A stretch of DNA of 64,000 nucleotides. It comes from Ga0077560 sp046330435 (lineage in GTDB: Bacteria > Actinomycetota > Thermoleophilia > Miltoncostaeales > Miltoncostaeaceae). Below the pieces are notes generated by a model that worked only from the letters and a program-made list of their open reading frames with translations, was not told where the DNA came from and did no database searches. The stretch covers positions 124,001 to 188,000 of the forward strand of contig JAXLST010000010.1 in NCBI GenBank assembly GCA_046330435.1, given 5' to 3'. Shown in pieces: positions 50,834 through 59,744 of this stretch (within the stretch, counting starts at the first letter, position 1; each line of letters starts with the position of its first letter). The position numbers were made by a program, and so were the translations under genes.

Positions 50834-51708
50834 TCCCCGTGCTCCCCCTGAGCCTGGTGAACACCATGCTCGACCAGGTGGGCGCCTTCGTGCCGCGCCT
50901 GGTCGCGTCGCTCGTCGTCCTGATCGCCGGCATCGTCGTGGCCCGCATCGTGGGGCGCGTCATCCGCGTGGGCCTCGGCACCGCCGGCCTGGACCGCATG
51001 TCGGAGCGCTGGGGCGTGAGCGACGCCCTCGAGCGGGTCGGCATGGGCCGCTCGCTCACCTCGGTGGTCGCCGGCCTGGTGCGGGCGATCATCCTGTTCG
51101 TGATCGCGCTCATCGCGGTCTCGGTGCTGGGCCTCCCGGCGCTCGAGCAGTCGATGAACGAGGCCATCCTGTTCATCCCGCGGCTGGTGGTCGCGATGGC
51201 GATCATGATGGGCGGGCTGGTCGCCGCGAACGCGGTCCGCAACCGCGTGGAGCGCCTGAGCCGGCAGATGGACCTCGGCAACTCGCTGGGGATCGCGGCG
51301 ATGCTCGGCGTGCTCACGATCGCCGCGATCATCGCGGCCGCCCAGGTGGGCATCCCGACGATGTTCCTGGTGATGCTGGCCACCACCGTGGTCGCCGGCA
51401 TGGCCCTCACCGTCGCCCTGTCCATCGGGCTCGGCACCCGGCACGTGGTGGGCCAGCTGGCGGCGGGCCGCTACCTGGGCGACCAGCTGCGTCCCGGCCT
51501 GCGCGTGCGCGTGGCCGACACCGAGGGCGAGATCGTGAGCATGAAGGGGCCGGCCACCACGCTGCGCACCGACGACGGCCGCCTCGTGCGCGTGCCGAAC
51601 CGCGTCATGCTGGAGTCCATGGTCACCCTCGACGACGCGCCGCCCCCCGGGCCCGGCCCGGCCGCCTCGGACGCGCCCACCGTGCCCGGCCCCGTGAGCC
51701 CGTATTGA
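50830..51708 (+). CDS. CmpX-like mechanosensitive-channel-family protein
   Basis: A 292-residue membrane protein with five predicted helices (VASLVVLIAGIVVARIV, VVAGLVRAIILFVIALIAV, LVVAMAIMMGGLVAANAV, IAAMLGVLTIAAIIAAA, MFLVMLATTVVAGMALTVA) followed by a cytosolic beta domain (LRPGLRVRVADTEGEIVSM, LVRVPNRVMLES) of the MscS type. This is the layout of CmpX, linked to envelope stress and ECF sigma control in Pseudomonas. Its location in an ECF sigma operon agrees with such a role. 4-base overlaps on both sides. Confidence 0.83.
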   Translation: MIPVLPLSLVNTMLDQVGAFVPRLVASLVVLIAGIVVARIVGRVIRVGLGTAGLDRMSERWGVSDALERVGMGRSLTSVVAGLVRAIILFVIALIAVSVLGLPALEQSMNEAILFIPRLVVAMAIMMGGLVAANAVRNRVERLSRQMDLGNSLGIAAMLGVLTIAAIIAAAQVGIPTMFLVMLATTVVAGMALTVALSIGLGTRHVVGQLAAGRYLGDQLRPGLRVRVADTEGEIVSMKGPATTLRTDDGRLVRVPNRVMLESMVTLDDAPPPGPGPAASDAPTVPGPVSPY

Positions 51709-52292
51709 GGCGCGTCGCCGTGTACTGCGGGTCCCGGTTCGGACGGGACCCGCGCTACCGCGATGCCGCGGAGGCCCTGGGCGCCGAGCTCGCCCGGCGG
51801 GGGCTGGGCCTGGTGTACGGCGGGGCGTCGGTGGGGCTCATGGGCGCCGTGGCGCAGGGCGCCCTGGACGCCGGCGGCGAGGTCATCGGGGTCATCCCCG
51901 GGGCGCTGGCGGCGCGGGAGCTGCAGCACCCCGGCCTCACCGCCATGCACACCGTGGACTCCATGCACGAGCGCAAGGCCCGCATGAGCGAGCTCGCCGA
52001 CGCGTTCGTGGCGCTGCCGGGCGGGCTGGGGACCCTGGACGAGCTCGCCGAGGCCATGACCTGGACGCAGCTCGGGATCCACCGCAAGCCGTGCGGCCTG
52101 CTGGACGTCGCCGGGTTCTGGGCGCCCTTCGTCGCGATGATGGACGGCTTCGTGGCCACCGGGTTCGTCGACCCGTCCCAGCGGGCCCTCCTGGTGGTGG
52201 AGGACACGCCGGCCGCCCTGCTGGACGCCCTGGCCGCCACGTCGGTGCCGGAGGGCATCTGGGGGTCCGCCGGGCCGGTCCCCGAGCCCTAG
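51705..52292 (+). CDS. LOG-family cytokinin-riboside phosphoribohydrolase-like protein
   Basis: A 195-residue Rossmann-fold protein of the LOG/TIGR00730 family, which hydrolyses nucleoside 5'-monophosphates to base plus ribose phosphate. Motifs are VYCGSRFG near the start, YGGASVGLMGAVA, MHERKARM (87-94) and PGGLGTLDE (105-113), all diagnostic. The real substrate in bacteria is usually unknown (AMP or cytokinin-like). The TTG start overlaps the channel gene stop. Its 3' end overlaps the convergent rnz gene by 4 bases. Confidence 0.93.
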   Translation: MRRVAVYCGSRFGRDPRYRDAAEALGAELARRGLGLVYGGASVGLMGAVAQGALDAGGEVIGVIPGALAARELQHPGLTAMHTVDSMHERKARMSELADAFVALPGGLGTLDELAEAMTWTQLGIHRKPCGLLDVAGFWAPFVAMMDGFVATGFVDPSQRALLVVEDTPAALLDALAATSVPEGIWGSAGPVPEP

Positions 52293-53239
52293 CCGCCGGC
52301 CCCGCCGCCCGGCACCAGCACCGCCGCGCCCCGCTCGGCGAGGGGGATGCGCACGGCGTCCAGGTCGTCGGGCAGCATGACCGCCGGGAAGTGCGGACGG
52401 GCCTCGGCCAGCACGCGGTCCGCCGTGTAGCGCTGCGAGGTGTGGGTGAGGGCCAGGGCCCGCACGCCGGCGTCGGCCGCCAAGCGGGCGGCCTGGCGGG
52501 CGGTGCTGTGCCCGGAGCGCACCGCCAGCGCGGCCTCGGACTCCAGGAACGTGGCCTCGTGCACCAGCAGGTCGGCGCCGCGCGCCGCGTCGGCGATGGC
52601 GGGCGACGGCGCGGTGTCGCCGGAGACCACCACCACCCGGCCGGGGCGCGGGGGACCCACCACGTCGGCGCTGCGCACCGGCCCGGTGCCCGGAAGGTCC
52701 ACGTCGGCCCCCGAGGCGAGCCGCGCCAGCAGCGGGCCCTCCGGCACGCCCCGGCGGCGCGCCGCGCCCGGGTCGAGGTGGCCGGGCAGCGGCGGCTCGC
52801 GCAGCGCCCACGCCAGCGCGGGCACCACGTGGGCCGCCGGCACCGCCTCCACCCGCCAGCCCCCCAGGTCCAGGACGTCGCCGGCGGCGGCCTCCACCAC
52901 CGTCAGCGGGAAGCGCAGCTCCCCGAACCACGGCCGGAAGCCGTCGACGGCCGCCGCGAGGCCCGGCGGGCCGGCCACCACCAGCGGCTCCTCCCGCACG
53001 TCCGAGAAGGTGGCCAGCAGCCCTGGCAGCCCCAGCAGGTGGTCGCCGTGGCAGTGGGTCACCAGGATGCCGCGCAGGTGCCGCAGGCCGGGGCGGCTGC
53101 GCATGAGCCGCTCCTGCGTGCCCTCCCCGCAGTCCACCAGCAGGTGGTCGGGACCGCGCTCCACCACCAGGGCCGACGCGCCGCGGGCCGGGCTGGGGTG
53201 CCGGGCACCGGTGCCCAGGAACACGACGTCGAGGTCCAT
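52289..53239 (-). CDS. rnz: Ribonuclease Z
   Basis: A 316-residue metallo-beta-lactamase-fold nuclease that matures tRNA 3' ends. Key residues are in VFLGTG near the start, THCHGDHLLG at 61-70 (His62, His64, Asp66, His67), VVSGDTAPS, LLVHEATF and the LTHTSQRY block near the end, all typical of RNase Z. None of the tRNAs in this window encodes CCA, so RNase Z is the expected 3' processor. ATG 53239 is used; ATG 53272 is possible. A GCAACG/CGTTGC inverted repeat (53241-53265) covers the leader. Confidence 0.92.
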   Translation of the reverse strand: MDLDVVFLGTGARHPSPARGASALVVERGPDHLLVDCGEGTQERLMRSRPGLRHLRGILVTHCHGDHLLGLPGLLATFSDVREEPLVVAGPPGLAAAVDGFRPWFGELRFPLTVVEAAAGDVLDLGGWRVEAVPAAHVVPALAWALREPPLPGHLDPGAARRRGVPEGPLLARLASGADVDLPGTGPVRSADVVGPPRPGRVVVVSGDTAPSPAIADAARGADLLVHEATFLESEAALAVRSGHSTARQAARLAADAGVRALALTHTSQRYTADRVLAEARPHFPAVMLPDDLDAVRIPLAERGAAVLVPGGGAGG

Positions 53240-53397
53240 TGCAACGTGATGCTGCCATGCGTTGCGGCTCATGCCGCGGGAGGCGTGCGCCGACAGGAGT
53301 CGGGGAAGGACGGTGGAAGAACTCGCCGGATCCTCCATACCCGGGCGGTTTGACCGCGGGCCGCCGGCCCGTGAGCATCGGCCGCCCGCTCCAGCGC

Positions 53398-55200
53398 ATG
53401 CGCCCACACGCCCCACACCCACACCGACCGCCCCGCGGCAGCCGCGGGCTCCGCCGTGCCCTCGCGGTGGGCGGCCTCGTGCTGGCCGGCCCGCTGGCCG
53501 CCACGGCCGGCGCCCAGCAGGAGGTCACCTTCACCTTCGAGGGCCGCGGCTTCGGCCACGGCGTGGGGATGTCCCAGTACGGCGCCCGCGGCATGGCGCT
53601 CAAGGGCTGGGACGCCGCCCGCATCCTGGGCTGGTACTACCGCGGCACGCGGATCGCCGACGGCCCGGCCCGGCGCGTGCGCGTCCTGATCGTCAACAAC
53701 GCCCTCACCCAGGGCATCGCCGTGGAGGGCGGGGGCACGCTCGTGGACCCGCGGGACGCGGAGCGCATCCCCCTGGCGCCGGGCGTCCGGTACGTCGCCC
53801 GGGTGGGCGCGCAGGGCCTGGAGCTCGTGCAGCCCGAGAACACCACCGTCGACGTCGCCGTGGGCAACCTGCGCGTGATCCCCGCCGCCGGCGGGTTCGT
53901 GCGGGTGGGGACCGCCCGCTACCGCGGCGTGGTGGACCTCGTCGCCGACGGCGGACACGTCGACGTGGTCAACAACGTGGACATGGAGGACTACCTCCGC
54001 GGCGTGCTGCCCAAGGAGGTCCCGGCGTCCTGGGGCGACCGCACGCCGGCGGCCCTGCAGGCCCAGGCCGTCGCCGCCCGCAGCTACGCGTTCGCCCAGC
54101 TCCGCCCGACGCAGCCCTTCGACCTCTACGCCGACGTGCGCTCGCAGGTGTACGGCGGCGTGAACGGCGAGGACGCGCGCACCGACGCCGCCGTCGCGGC
54201 CACCCGCCGCCGGGTGCTCATGTACGGCGACACGGTCATCCCCGCGTACTTCTCCTCCACCTCCGGCGGCCACACCGAGAACGTCGAGAACTCCCTGGGC
54301 GGCGACCCCAAGCCCTATCTGGTGGGCGTGCCCGACCCGTACGACGACGTCTCGCCCCTGCACCGCTGGCCCAACCCGCCGTCGTGGACCGCCACCCAGC
54401 TGGGGCAGCGCCTGCGGCTCCCGGCGGCCGTCACCGAGGTCGAGGTCCTGCGCCGCGGGGCGTCGCCGCGCGTCATCACCGCCCGCTTCCGCACCAAGGA
54501 CGGCGGGTTCACCGACCTGTCCGGCGCCAGCGTGAAGGCCCGCCTGGGGCTGTACGACACCTGGTTCTGGGTGCGCAGGTCCGACCGCCCGGCCCCGGCG
54601 GAGCCCGCGTACGACGGCGGTGCCGCGACGCCCCCGCCGGCCACCGCGCCGGCGCCCACCACGCCGGTGTCGCAGCCCGGCCCCAAGGTCGGCGACTTCC
54701 TGGTGGTCGCCTCCCGGCAGCCGTCGCTGCGCGACGCCAAGACGGTCCTGCGCCTCGTGCAGCGCGCGCGGCCGTCGGCGCGCATCCTGCCGCGCCCGCG
54801 CGGCGCCGCGAAGGTCTTCCTGGTGGTCACCCAGCGCACCCCGTCGCGCGCCGCCGCGACGAAGGAGCGGCAGCGCCTCATCGCGCTCGGCTACGCCGCG
54901 ACGCTGGCCCGCGCCGTCGCGGGCGACCCGGCCGTGGTGCTGAAGACCCCGGCCGTGGCCGCCGTGAGCTACCGCGTGATCGCCGCCGACGTCCGGCTCG
55001 CGAGCCGCGCCCGGTCGGTCGCCGTCCGCCTGCGCGCCACCGGGCGCCGGGCGGACGTCACCCGCCGCGCCACGCCGCGCGGCACCCGCTACGTGGTGGT
55101 GACCCTCCGCGGCGTCACCCGCACGCGGGCCCGCGCCGAGCGCGCGGCGCTGCGTCGCCTGGGCCTGAGCCCCCGGCTGGAGTTGGTCAGGCCGTCCTGA
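53398..55200 (+). CDS. Exported SpoIID/LytB-domain protein
   Basis: A 600-residue secreted protein. Signal region LRRALAVGGLVLAGPLAATAGA; then FEGRGFGHGVGMSQYGARGMALKG and, further on, YLRGVLPKEVPASW, LQAQAVAARSYAFAQL and FSSTSGGHTENVE, the SpoIID/LytB core that includes glycan-strand transglycosylases and amidase enhancers. A Pro/Thr linker leads to a SPOR-like region (VGDFLVVASRQPSLRDAKTVL, then VFLVVTQRTPSRAAA), which may bind peptidoglycan. It is probably a cell-wall remodelling enzyme; no sporulation genes are in the window. ATG 53398 is used; GTG 53371 is possible. It converges on a cupin gene with a 14-base overlap. Confidence 0.85.
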   Translation: MRPHAPHPHRPPRGSRGLRRALAVGGLVLAGPLAATAGAQQEVTFTFEGRGFGHGVGMSQYGARGMALKGWDAARILGWYYRGTRIADGPARRVRVLIVNNALTQGIAVEGGGTLVDPRDAERIPLAPGVRYVARVGAQGLELVQPENTTVDVAVGNLRVIPAAGGFVRVGTARYRGVVDLVADGGHVDVVNNVDMEDYLRGVLPKEVPASWGDRTPAALQAQAVAARSYAFAQLRPTQPFDLYADVRSQVYGGVNGEDARTDAAVAATRRRVLMYGDTVIPAYFSSTSGGHTENVENSLGGDPKPYLVGVPDPYDDVSPLHRWPNPPSWTATQLGQRLRLPAAVTEVEVLRRGASPRVITARFRTKDGGFTDLSGASVKARLGLYDTWFWVRRSDRPAPAEPAYDGGAATPPPATAPAPTTPVSQPGPKVGDFLVVASRQPSLRDAKTVLRLVQRARPSARILPRPRGAAKVFLVVTQRTPSRAAATKERQRLIALGYAATLARAVAGDPAVVLKTPAVAAVSYRVIAADVRLASRARSVAVRLRATGRRADVTRRATPRGTRYVVVTLRGVTRTRARAERAALRRLGLSPRLELVRPS

Positions 55201-55621
55201 GCTCGCCCGGCGGGAGGTCCGCCGGCAGCGGCACCTCCTGCGGCGGGGCCGGGTCGGCGTCGTCCCAGTCCCGGTAGGCGAGTCCGTCGCGCCCCTCGTG
55301 GGCGCCCGCGCCACCGAGCGCCAGGATCACGACCCGCCCGGGGCCCCGGTTCACCAGCTGGCGCCGCACCTCGGGGGCCACCCGCGCGAGGCGCCCCTGC
55401 GGCATGTCGTGCTCCTCGCCCTCCACCACGAGCGTGAGGACGCCCTCCAGCACCAGGAAGACCTCCTCCTGGCGCTCGTGCGCGTGGATCCGCCCGCGCT
55501 CGCCCGGTGCGAGGACGATCTGGTTGAGGCCCATCGAGGTCACGCCCAGCTGCCGGCGCAGCGGGACGAAGCGGTCGTCCGCCGAGGCGGCGAGGTCGGT
55601 GAAGCTGATGCCCGTCTCCAT
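55187..55621 (-). CDS. Cupin-domain protein
   Basis: A 144-residue single-domain cupin. Motif 1 is LAPGERGRIHAHERQEEVFLVLEG (shown by its ends LAPGERG and FLVLEG) with HAH and a Glu as metal ligands, and motif 2 is in the MPQGRLARVAPEVRRQLVNRG region, where the last ligand is less clear. It could be an isomerase, dioxygenase or sensor; nothing narrows it. ATG 55621. It is convergent with the SpoIID-like gene. Confidence 0.8.
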   Translation of the reverse strand: METGISFTDLAASADDRFVPLRRQLGVTSMGLNQIVLAPGERGRIHAHERQEEVFLVLEGVLTLVVEGEEHDMPQGRLARVAPEVRRQLVNRGPGRVVILALGGAGAHEGRDGLAYRDWDDADPAPPQEVPLPADLPPGELRTA

Positions 55622-55647
55622 GCGACGAGCCTACCCGGTGGGGGCGG

Positions 55648-56886
55648 TCAGCCGCCGCGCGCGAAGGCGGGGGAGCCCGCCAGGCGCGATGCCTCCCGGG
55701 CCTTCGCCAGGCCCGGGGCGGCGACCGCGGCGAGCGCGGTCATGCCCAGGCCGATGAGGAGGTACACCGTGCCGATGGAGACCCACTGGGTGAGGGCGCT
55801 GGTGAGCGCCGACCCGGCGGTGAAGCCGCCGATGACCAGCATGCGCCCCGACACCCCGGCCATGGCCTGCAGGTGGGCGGGGGTCCGCCGGGCGCGCGCC
55901 CCGATGATCGTGGCGGCGCAGATCGCGTTGGCCAGCATGAGCGGGCCGTAGGCCACCGCCGCGACCGTGGCGTTCGCCGCGCCGCCGAAGGCGACGCACG
56001 GCACCAGGTACAGGCACAGGGCGAGTACCAGGATCCGGGTGTCGGGCACGCGGCCCGACAGGCGGTGCAGCAGGAACGGCGCGACCATCATCGCGACGAC
56101 CCCGAACGCCAGCACCATGCTCACCTGCGGGCCCTCGAGGCCCAGGCCGCGCCGCAGGTGCGGCATGGCGAGCGTGATGACGCCCGACGCCATGAGGCTC
56201 CAGGTGAAGGCGATGATCGCCAGCGCCCGCAGGGTGGGCTCCACGAACAGCAGGCGCAGCCCGTCGCCCATGCCGGTGACCGCCTCCCGGCGGTCCCGGC
56301 CCGCGGCGGCGCCGCGCAGCGCGAGGGACATGACGCAGCCCACGGCCAGGGAGACGGCCACCGCGGCGAGCGCGGTGCGCGCGCCGGCCAGGCCGATCAC
56401 CAGGCCACCGATGGCGGGGCCGCCGTAGTACCCCAGGTTGAACGCGCCGGCCACGGCCGCCTGCGCGGAGAGCATCCCGTCGCGGTGCACCATGGCGCCG
56501 ACGGCGCCGAACATCGCGGCGTCCACGAACACCCGGCCCGTCCCGAGCAGGAACGCCACCGCGAGGATGCCCATGGTGGGAAGGCTGCCCGCGCCGGCGG
56601 CGAGGAACGCGGCTCCCGCGACCAGCGACTGCGCGGCGAGCACGGCGCCCAGCATGGGGCGGCGGCGGCCGCGGTCACCGACGACGCCGGCCGGCAGGCC
56701 GAACAGCGCGAAGGGGAGGAACCCGGCGGTGAGCACCAGCCCCGCACCGGCCACCGACGCGCCGGCGTCGAGCACGATCCAGGGCAGCACCACGACGGAC
56801 ATGCCCTGGGCCAGCGCGTGCAGGAACTGCACCGCGAGCAGGAGCACGCCGTTGCGCTGCCGCACCAGGTGAGGGGGGGTGGGCAT
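55648..56886 (-). CDS. MFS transporter
   Basis: A 412-residue protein with 12 predicted membrane helices; the first is LLLAVQFLHALAQGMSVVVLPWIVLD, with the loop-2 motif GLPAGVVGDRGRRRPML between helices 2 and 3 that marks the major facilitator superfamily. The second half has RGLGLEGPQVSMVLAFGVV and LSGRVPDTRIL. Substrate and direction are unknown; the shape resembles drug or metabolite exporters of the MFS_1/MFS_3 type. The upstream region is unusually AT-rich and contains inverted repeats, so it may be specifically regulated. Confidence 0.88.
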   Translation of the reverse strand: MPTPPHLVRQRNGVLLLAVQFLHALAQGMSVVVLPWIVLDAGASVAGAGLVLTAGFLPFALFGLPAGVVGDRGRRRPMLGAVLAAQSLVAGAAFLAAGAGSLPTMGILAVAFLLGTGRVFVDAAMFGAVGAMVHRDGMLSAQAAVAGAFNLGYYGGPAIGGLVIGLAGARTALAAVAVSLAVGCVMSLALRGAAAGRDRREAVTGMGDGLRLLFVEPTLRALAIIAFTWSLMASGVITLAMPHLRRGLGLEGPQVSMVLAFGVVAMMVAPFLLHRLSGRVPDTRILVLALCLYLVPCVAFGGAANATVAAVAYGPLMLANAICAATIIGARARRTPAHLQAMAGVSGRMLVIGGFTAGSALTSALTQWVSIGTVYLLIGLGMTALAAVAAPGLAKAREASRLAGSPAFARGG

Positions 56887-57070
56887 CACGGCGAATGTAT
56901 CGGACGGTCACCGCCGCGCCTATAGACATGGGTATAACAATATGCGTTTGTGCGCAACGTGACGCACTCTTGTTACGTATGCGAGACAGAAGTCACAAAC
57001 GCGATGTTATGTATACGTCACGATCGGCACGAGCATTGCGCCCCCTCCGCGGCCGGTCCCGGGGTTTGCG
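56887..57070. promoter_or_regulatory. AT-rich intergenic control region with inverted repeats
   Basis: This stretch is strikingly AT-rich for the window. GCGTTTGTG (56944-56952) and CACAAACGC (56994-57002) form a perfect 9-base inverted repeat. Inside are TTACGTATGCG and, beyond, TTATGTATACGTCA, both rich in short palindromes (TACGTA, GTATAC), and CCTATAGACATGGGTATAAC has TATA ends. It lies between the divergent MFS and metY genes and probably holds promoters and regulator sites, mainly for the MFS gene. Confidence 0.5.
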
Positions 57071-57085
57071 CATGCGGGCGCTCCG

Positions 57086-57114
57086 TTGACACCCCGCGGG
57101 CGCCCCCATAGGCT
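57086..57114 (+). promoter_or_regulatory. Promoter for the met cluster
   Basis: TTGACA (57086-57091), exactly 17 bases, TAGGCT (57109-57114). The -35 is perfect. Transcription should begin near 57121, giving a leader of about 65 bases. Confidence 0.75.
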
Positions 57115-57131
57115 CCAACCCCGAAAGTTCA

Positions 57132-57151
57132 CGGGTTTTGCCGGGTTTTGC
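57132..57151 (+). repeat. 10-base tandem repeat in metY leader
   Basis: CGGGTTTTGC occurs twice in direct contact (57132-57141, 57142-57151), inside the predicted leader, just downstream of the transcription start. It could be a binding site for a repressor of methionine synthesis or be chance. No SAM riboswitch fold is recognised. Confidence 0.4.
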
Positions 57152-57185
57152 GTCCGGCGCCCCAACCGCCGACCCAGAGGACCGC

Positions 57186-58469
57186 ATGAGCGCACAGCGT
57201 CCCGAGACGATCGCCCTGCACGGAGGCCAGGTCCCGGACCCCGCCACCAACAGCCGGGCGGTGCCGATCTACCAGACCACGTCGTACGTCTTCAACGACG
57301 CCGACCACGCCGCCGACCTCTTCGCCCTGAAGGTCCCCGGCAACATCTACACCCGCATCATGAACCCCACCTGGGACGTGCTGGAGCAGCGCGTGGCCCA
57401 GCTGGAGGGCGGCATCGCCGCATGCGCCATCGCCTCGGGACAGGCCGCCGTCACGTACTCGGTGCTCAACATCGCGCGGGCCGGCGAGAACATCGTCGCG
57501 ATCTCGACGCTGTACGGCGGCACGTACAACCTGTTCGCCCACACGCTGCCGCAGTTCGGCGTCGAGGTGCGGTTCGCGAACCCGAACGACCCGGGTGAGC
57601 TCGACCGCCTCGTCGACGACAAGACCAAGGCCGTGTACGCCGAGACGATCGGCAACCCCAGCGTCAACGTGGTGGACCTCGACGCCTGGTCGGCGGCCGC
57701 GCACGCCAAGGGCCTGCCGCTCATCGTCGACAACACGATCCCGACGCCGGTGCTCACCCGCGTGTTCGACCACGGCGCGGACATCTCGGTGCACTCGCTC
57801 ACCAAGTTCATCGGCGGCCACGGCACGTCGATCGGCGGCATCATCGTGGACTCCGGGAAGTTCGACTGGACCGCCTACGCGGACCGGTTCCCGGGCCTCA
57901 CCAAGCCCGACCCGTCGTACCACGGGGTCGTGTGGTCCGACGCCCTCGGCCCGGCGGCGTACATCGGCCGCATCCGGACCGTCCTGCTGCGGAACACCGG
58001 CGCGGCGCTGTCGCCGTTCAACGCGTTCCTCATCCTGCAGGGCATCGAGACCCTCCCGCTGCGGATGGAGCGGCACTCCAGCAACGCGCTGGCGATCGCC
58101 GAGCACCTCAGCAAGCACCCGAAGGTCTCCTGGGTGTCCTACCCCGGCCTGCCGAGCCAGCCGGACCACGAGGTCGCCAAGCGGATCCTCAAGGGCGGCT
58201 TCGGCGCGATCCTGACCTTCGGCCTGCAGGGCGGCCGCGAGGCGGGCCGCAGCTTCATCAACAACCTGGAGCTGTTCAGCCACCTGGCGAACATCGGCGA
58301 CGCGAAGTCGCTGGCCATCCACCCGGCCACCACGACGCACTCCCAGCTCAACGAGGCCGAGCTGGAGTCCGCCGGCGTGAGCCAGGACATGGTGCGCCTG
58401 TCGGTCGGCATCGAGCACGTCGACGACCTGATCGCCGACCTCGACCAGGCGATCGCGGCCGCGGGCTGA
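57186..58469 (+). CDS. metY: O-acetylhomoserine sulfhydrylase
   Basis: A 427-residue PLP enzyme of the Cys/Met metabolism family that makes homocysteine (or methionine) from O-acetylhomoserine and sulfide. Features are the start ETIALHGGQVPDPATNSRAVPIYQTTSY (ends ETIALHGG and IYQTTSY), YTRIMNPTWDVLEQR, the PLP-lysine motif SVHSLTKFIGGHGTSIGG and the C-terminal LAIHPATTTHSQL with VRLSVGIEHVDDL, matching MetY in length and blocks. ATG at 57186 has AGAGGA just upstream; a longer in-frame start at 57138 lies in the repeat leader. A strong promoter lies upstream, and metX and metW follow. Confidence 0.94.
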   Translation: MSAQRPETIALHGGQVPDPATNSRAVPIYQTTSYVFNDADHAADLFALKVPGNIYTRIMNPTWDVLEQRVAQLEGGIAACAIASGQAAVTYSVLNIARAGENIVAISTLYGGTYNLFAHTLPQFGVEVRFANPNDPGELDRLVDDKTKAVYAETIGNPSVNVVDLDAWSAAAHAKGLPLIVDNTIPTPVLTRVFDHGADISVHSLTKFIGGHGTSIGGIIVDSGKFDWTAYADRFPGLTKPDPSYHGVVWSDALGPAAYIGRIRTVLLRNTGAALSPFNAFLILQGIETLPLRMERHSSNALAIAEHLSKHPKVSWVSYPGLPSQPDHEVAKRILKGGFGAILTFGLQGGREAGRSFINNLELFSHLANIGDAKSLAIHPATTTHSQLNEAELESAGVSQDMVRLSVGIEHVDDLIADLDQAIAAAG

Positions 58470-58553
58470 TCATCGGGCGATGGGGGAGGGGCGGGCGCGC
58501 GCGTGCTTTGATGCCCGGGTGCGCGCCGTCCCCTCTCCCATGACCCCGCGGCC

Positions 58554-59744
58554 ATGACGACCGCGGGAACCATCCCCGGCGGCTCCGTCGGCCGCGTGGA
58601 GACGCGGAGGGCGGTGCTCTTCACCGAGTCCGACCCGCTGGTGCTGGAGAGCGGGCAGCGGCTGGGGCCGGTCGAGGTCGCCTACGAGACCTACGGGGAG
58701 CTGAACGCCGACCGCTCCAACGCGGTGTTCATCCACCACGCCCTCACGGGCGACGCCCATGCCGCGGGCCTGCACGAGGGCGCGACACGGCCGGGCTGGT
58801 GGGACAACTTCATCGGCCCCGGCAAGCCGGTGGACACCGACCGCCTGTTCGTGGTGTCGGCGAACCTGCTGGGCGGGTGCATGGGCACCACCGGGCCGTC
58901 GTCGACCGACCCGGCCACCGGGCACCCGTACGGCCTGCGGTTCCCGCTGTTCACGGTGGGCGACCTGGTCAACGTGCACCGCGCGCTGGTGCGCCACCTC
59001 GGGATCACGCGGCTGCTGGCCGCCGTGGGCGGCTCCCTCGGCGGGATGCAGGCCCTGCAGTGGTCGATCGAGCACCCCGACGAGGTGCACTCCGCGGTGG
59101 TGATCTGCTCCACCGCCCGCCTCTCGGCCCAGAACATCGCGTTCTCGGCGGTGGCGCGCGAGGCGGTCATGCGCGACCCCAACTTCCACGGCGGCGACTA
59201 CCAGCGGCAGGGCGTGCGCCCGGACGCCGGCCTCGCCGTGGCCCGGATGATGGCCCACATCACCTACCTCTCCGAGGAGGGGATGCGCCGCAAGTTCGGG
59301 CGCCGGCTGCAGGACCGCGAGAGCCCGCGGTTCGGCTTCGACGTGGACTTCCAGGTGGAGAGCTACCTGCACCACCAGGGCGAGGCGTTCCTCAAGCGCT
59401 TCGACGCCAACAGCTACCTGTACCTGACCCGGGTCATGGACTACTTCGACCCGTTCGGCGACATGGTGGCGGCCGGCCCCAAGCTGGAGCGCGTGGACAC
59501 GCGGTTCCTGGTGATGAGCTTCGACTCGGACTGGCGGTTCGACACCGCGCACTCCCGCGAGATGGTCCGGATCCTGGCGGCGCACCGGGTGCCGGTGACG
59601 TTCCGGGAGATCGCCAGCCCGCACGGGCACGACTCGTTCCTGCTGGAGGTGCCCGAGTACCACCGCACCGTCGCGAGCTTCATCCGCCGGATGGAGAGCG
59701 AGGCGATCGGCGGCGTCCCCGGGGACGGGCCCGGCCGGGCATGA
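58554..59744 (+). CDS. metX: Homoserine O-acetyltransferase
   Basis: A 396-residue alpha/beta-hydrolase-fold enzyme that acetylates homoserine with acetyl-CoA, supplying MetY's substrate. Motifs: VEVAYETYGELNADRSNAV, HALTGDAHAAG, GGCMGTTGPSS, the nucleophile elbow GGSLGGMQ (Ser161), the RFLVMSFDSDW aspartate block and HGHDSFL with the catalytic histidine. MetX enzymes can be acetyl- or succinyltransferases, so the acyl donor is assumed. It ends overlapping metW by 4 bases (ATGA). Confidence 0.94.
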   Translation: MTTAGTIPGGSVGRVETRRAVLFTESDPLVLESGQRLGPVEVAYETYGELNADRSNAVFIHHALTGDAHAAGLHEGATRPGWWDNFIGPGKPVDTDRLFVVSANLLGGCMGTTGPSSTDPATGHPYGLRFPLFTVGDLVNVHRALVRHLGITRLLAAVGGSLGGMQALQWSIEHPDEVHSAVVICSTARLSAQNIAFSAVAREAVMRDPNFHGGDYQRQGVRPDAGLAVARMMAHITYLSEEGMRRKFGRRLQDRESPRFGFDVDFQVESYLHHQGEAFLKRFDANSYLYLTRVMDYFDPFGDMVAAGPKLERVDTRFLVMSFDSDWRFDTAHSREMVRILAAHRVPVTFREIASPHGHDSFLLEVPEYHRTVASFIRRMESEAIGGVPGDGPGRA

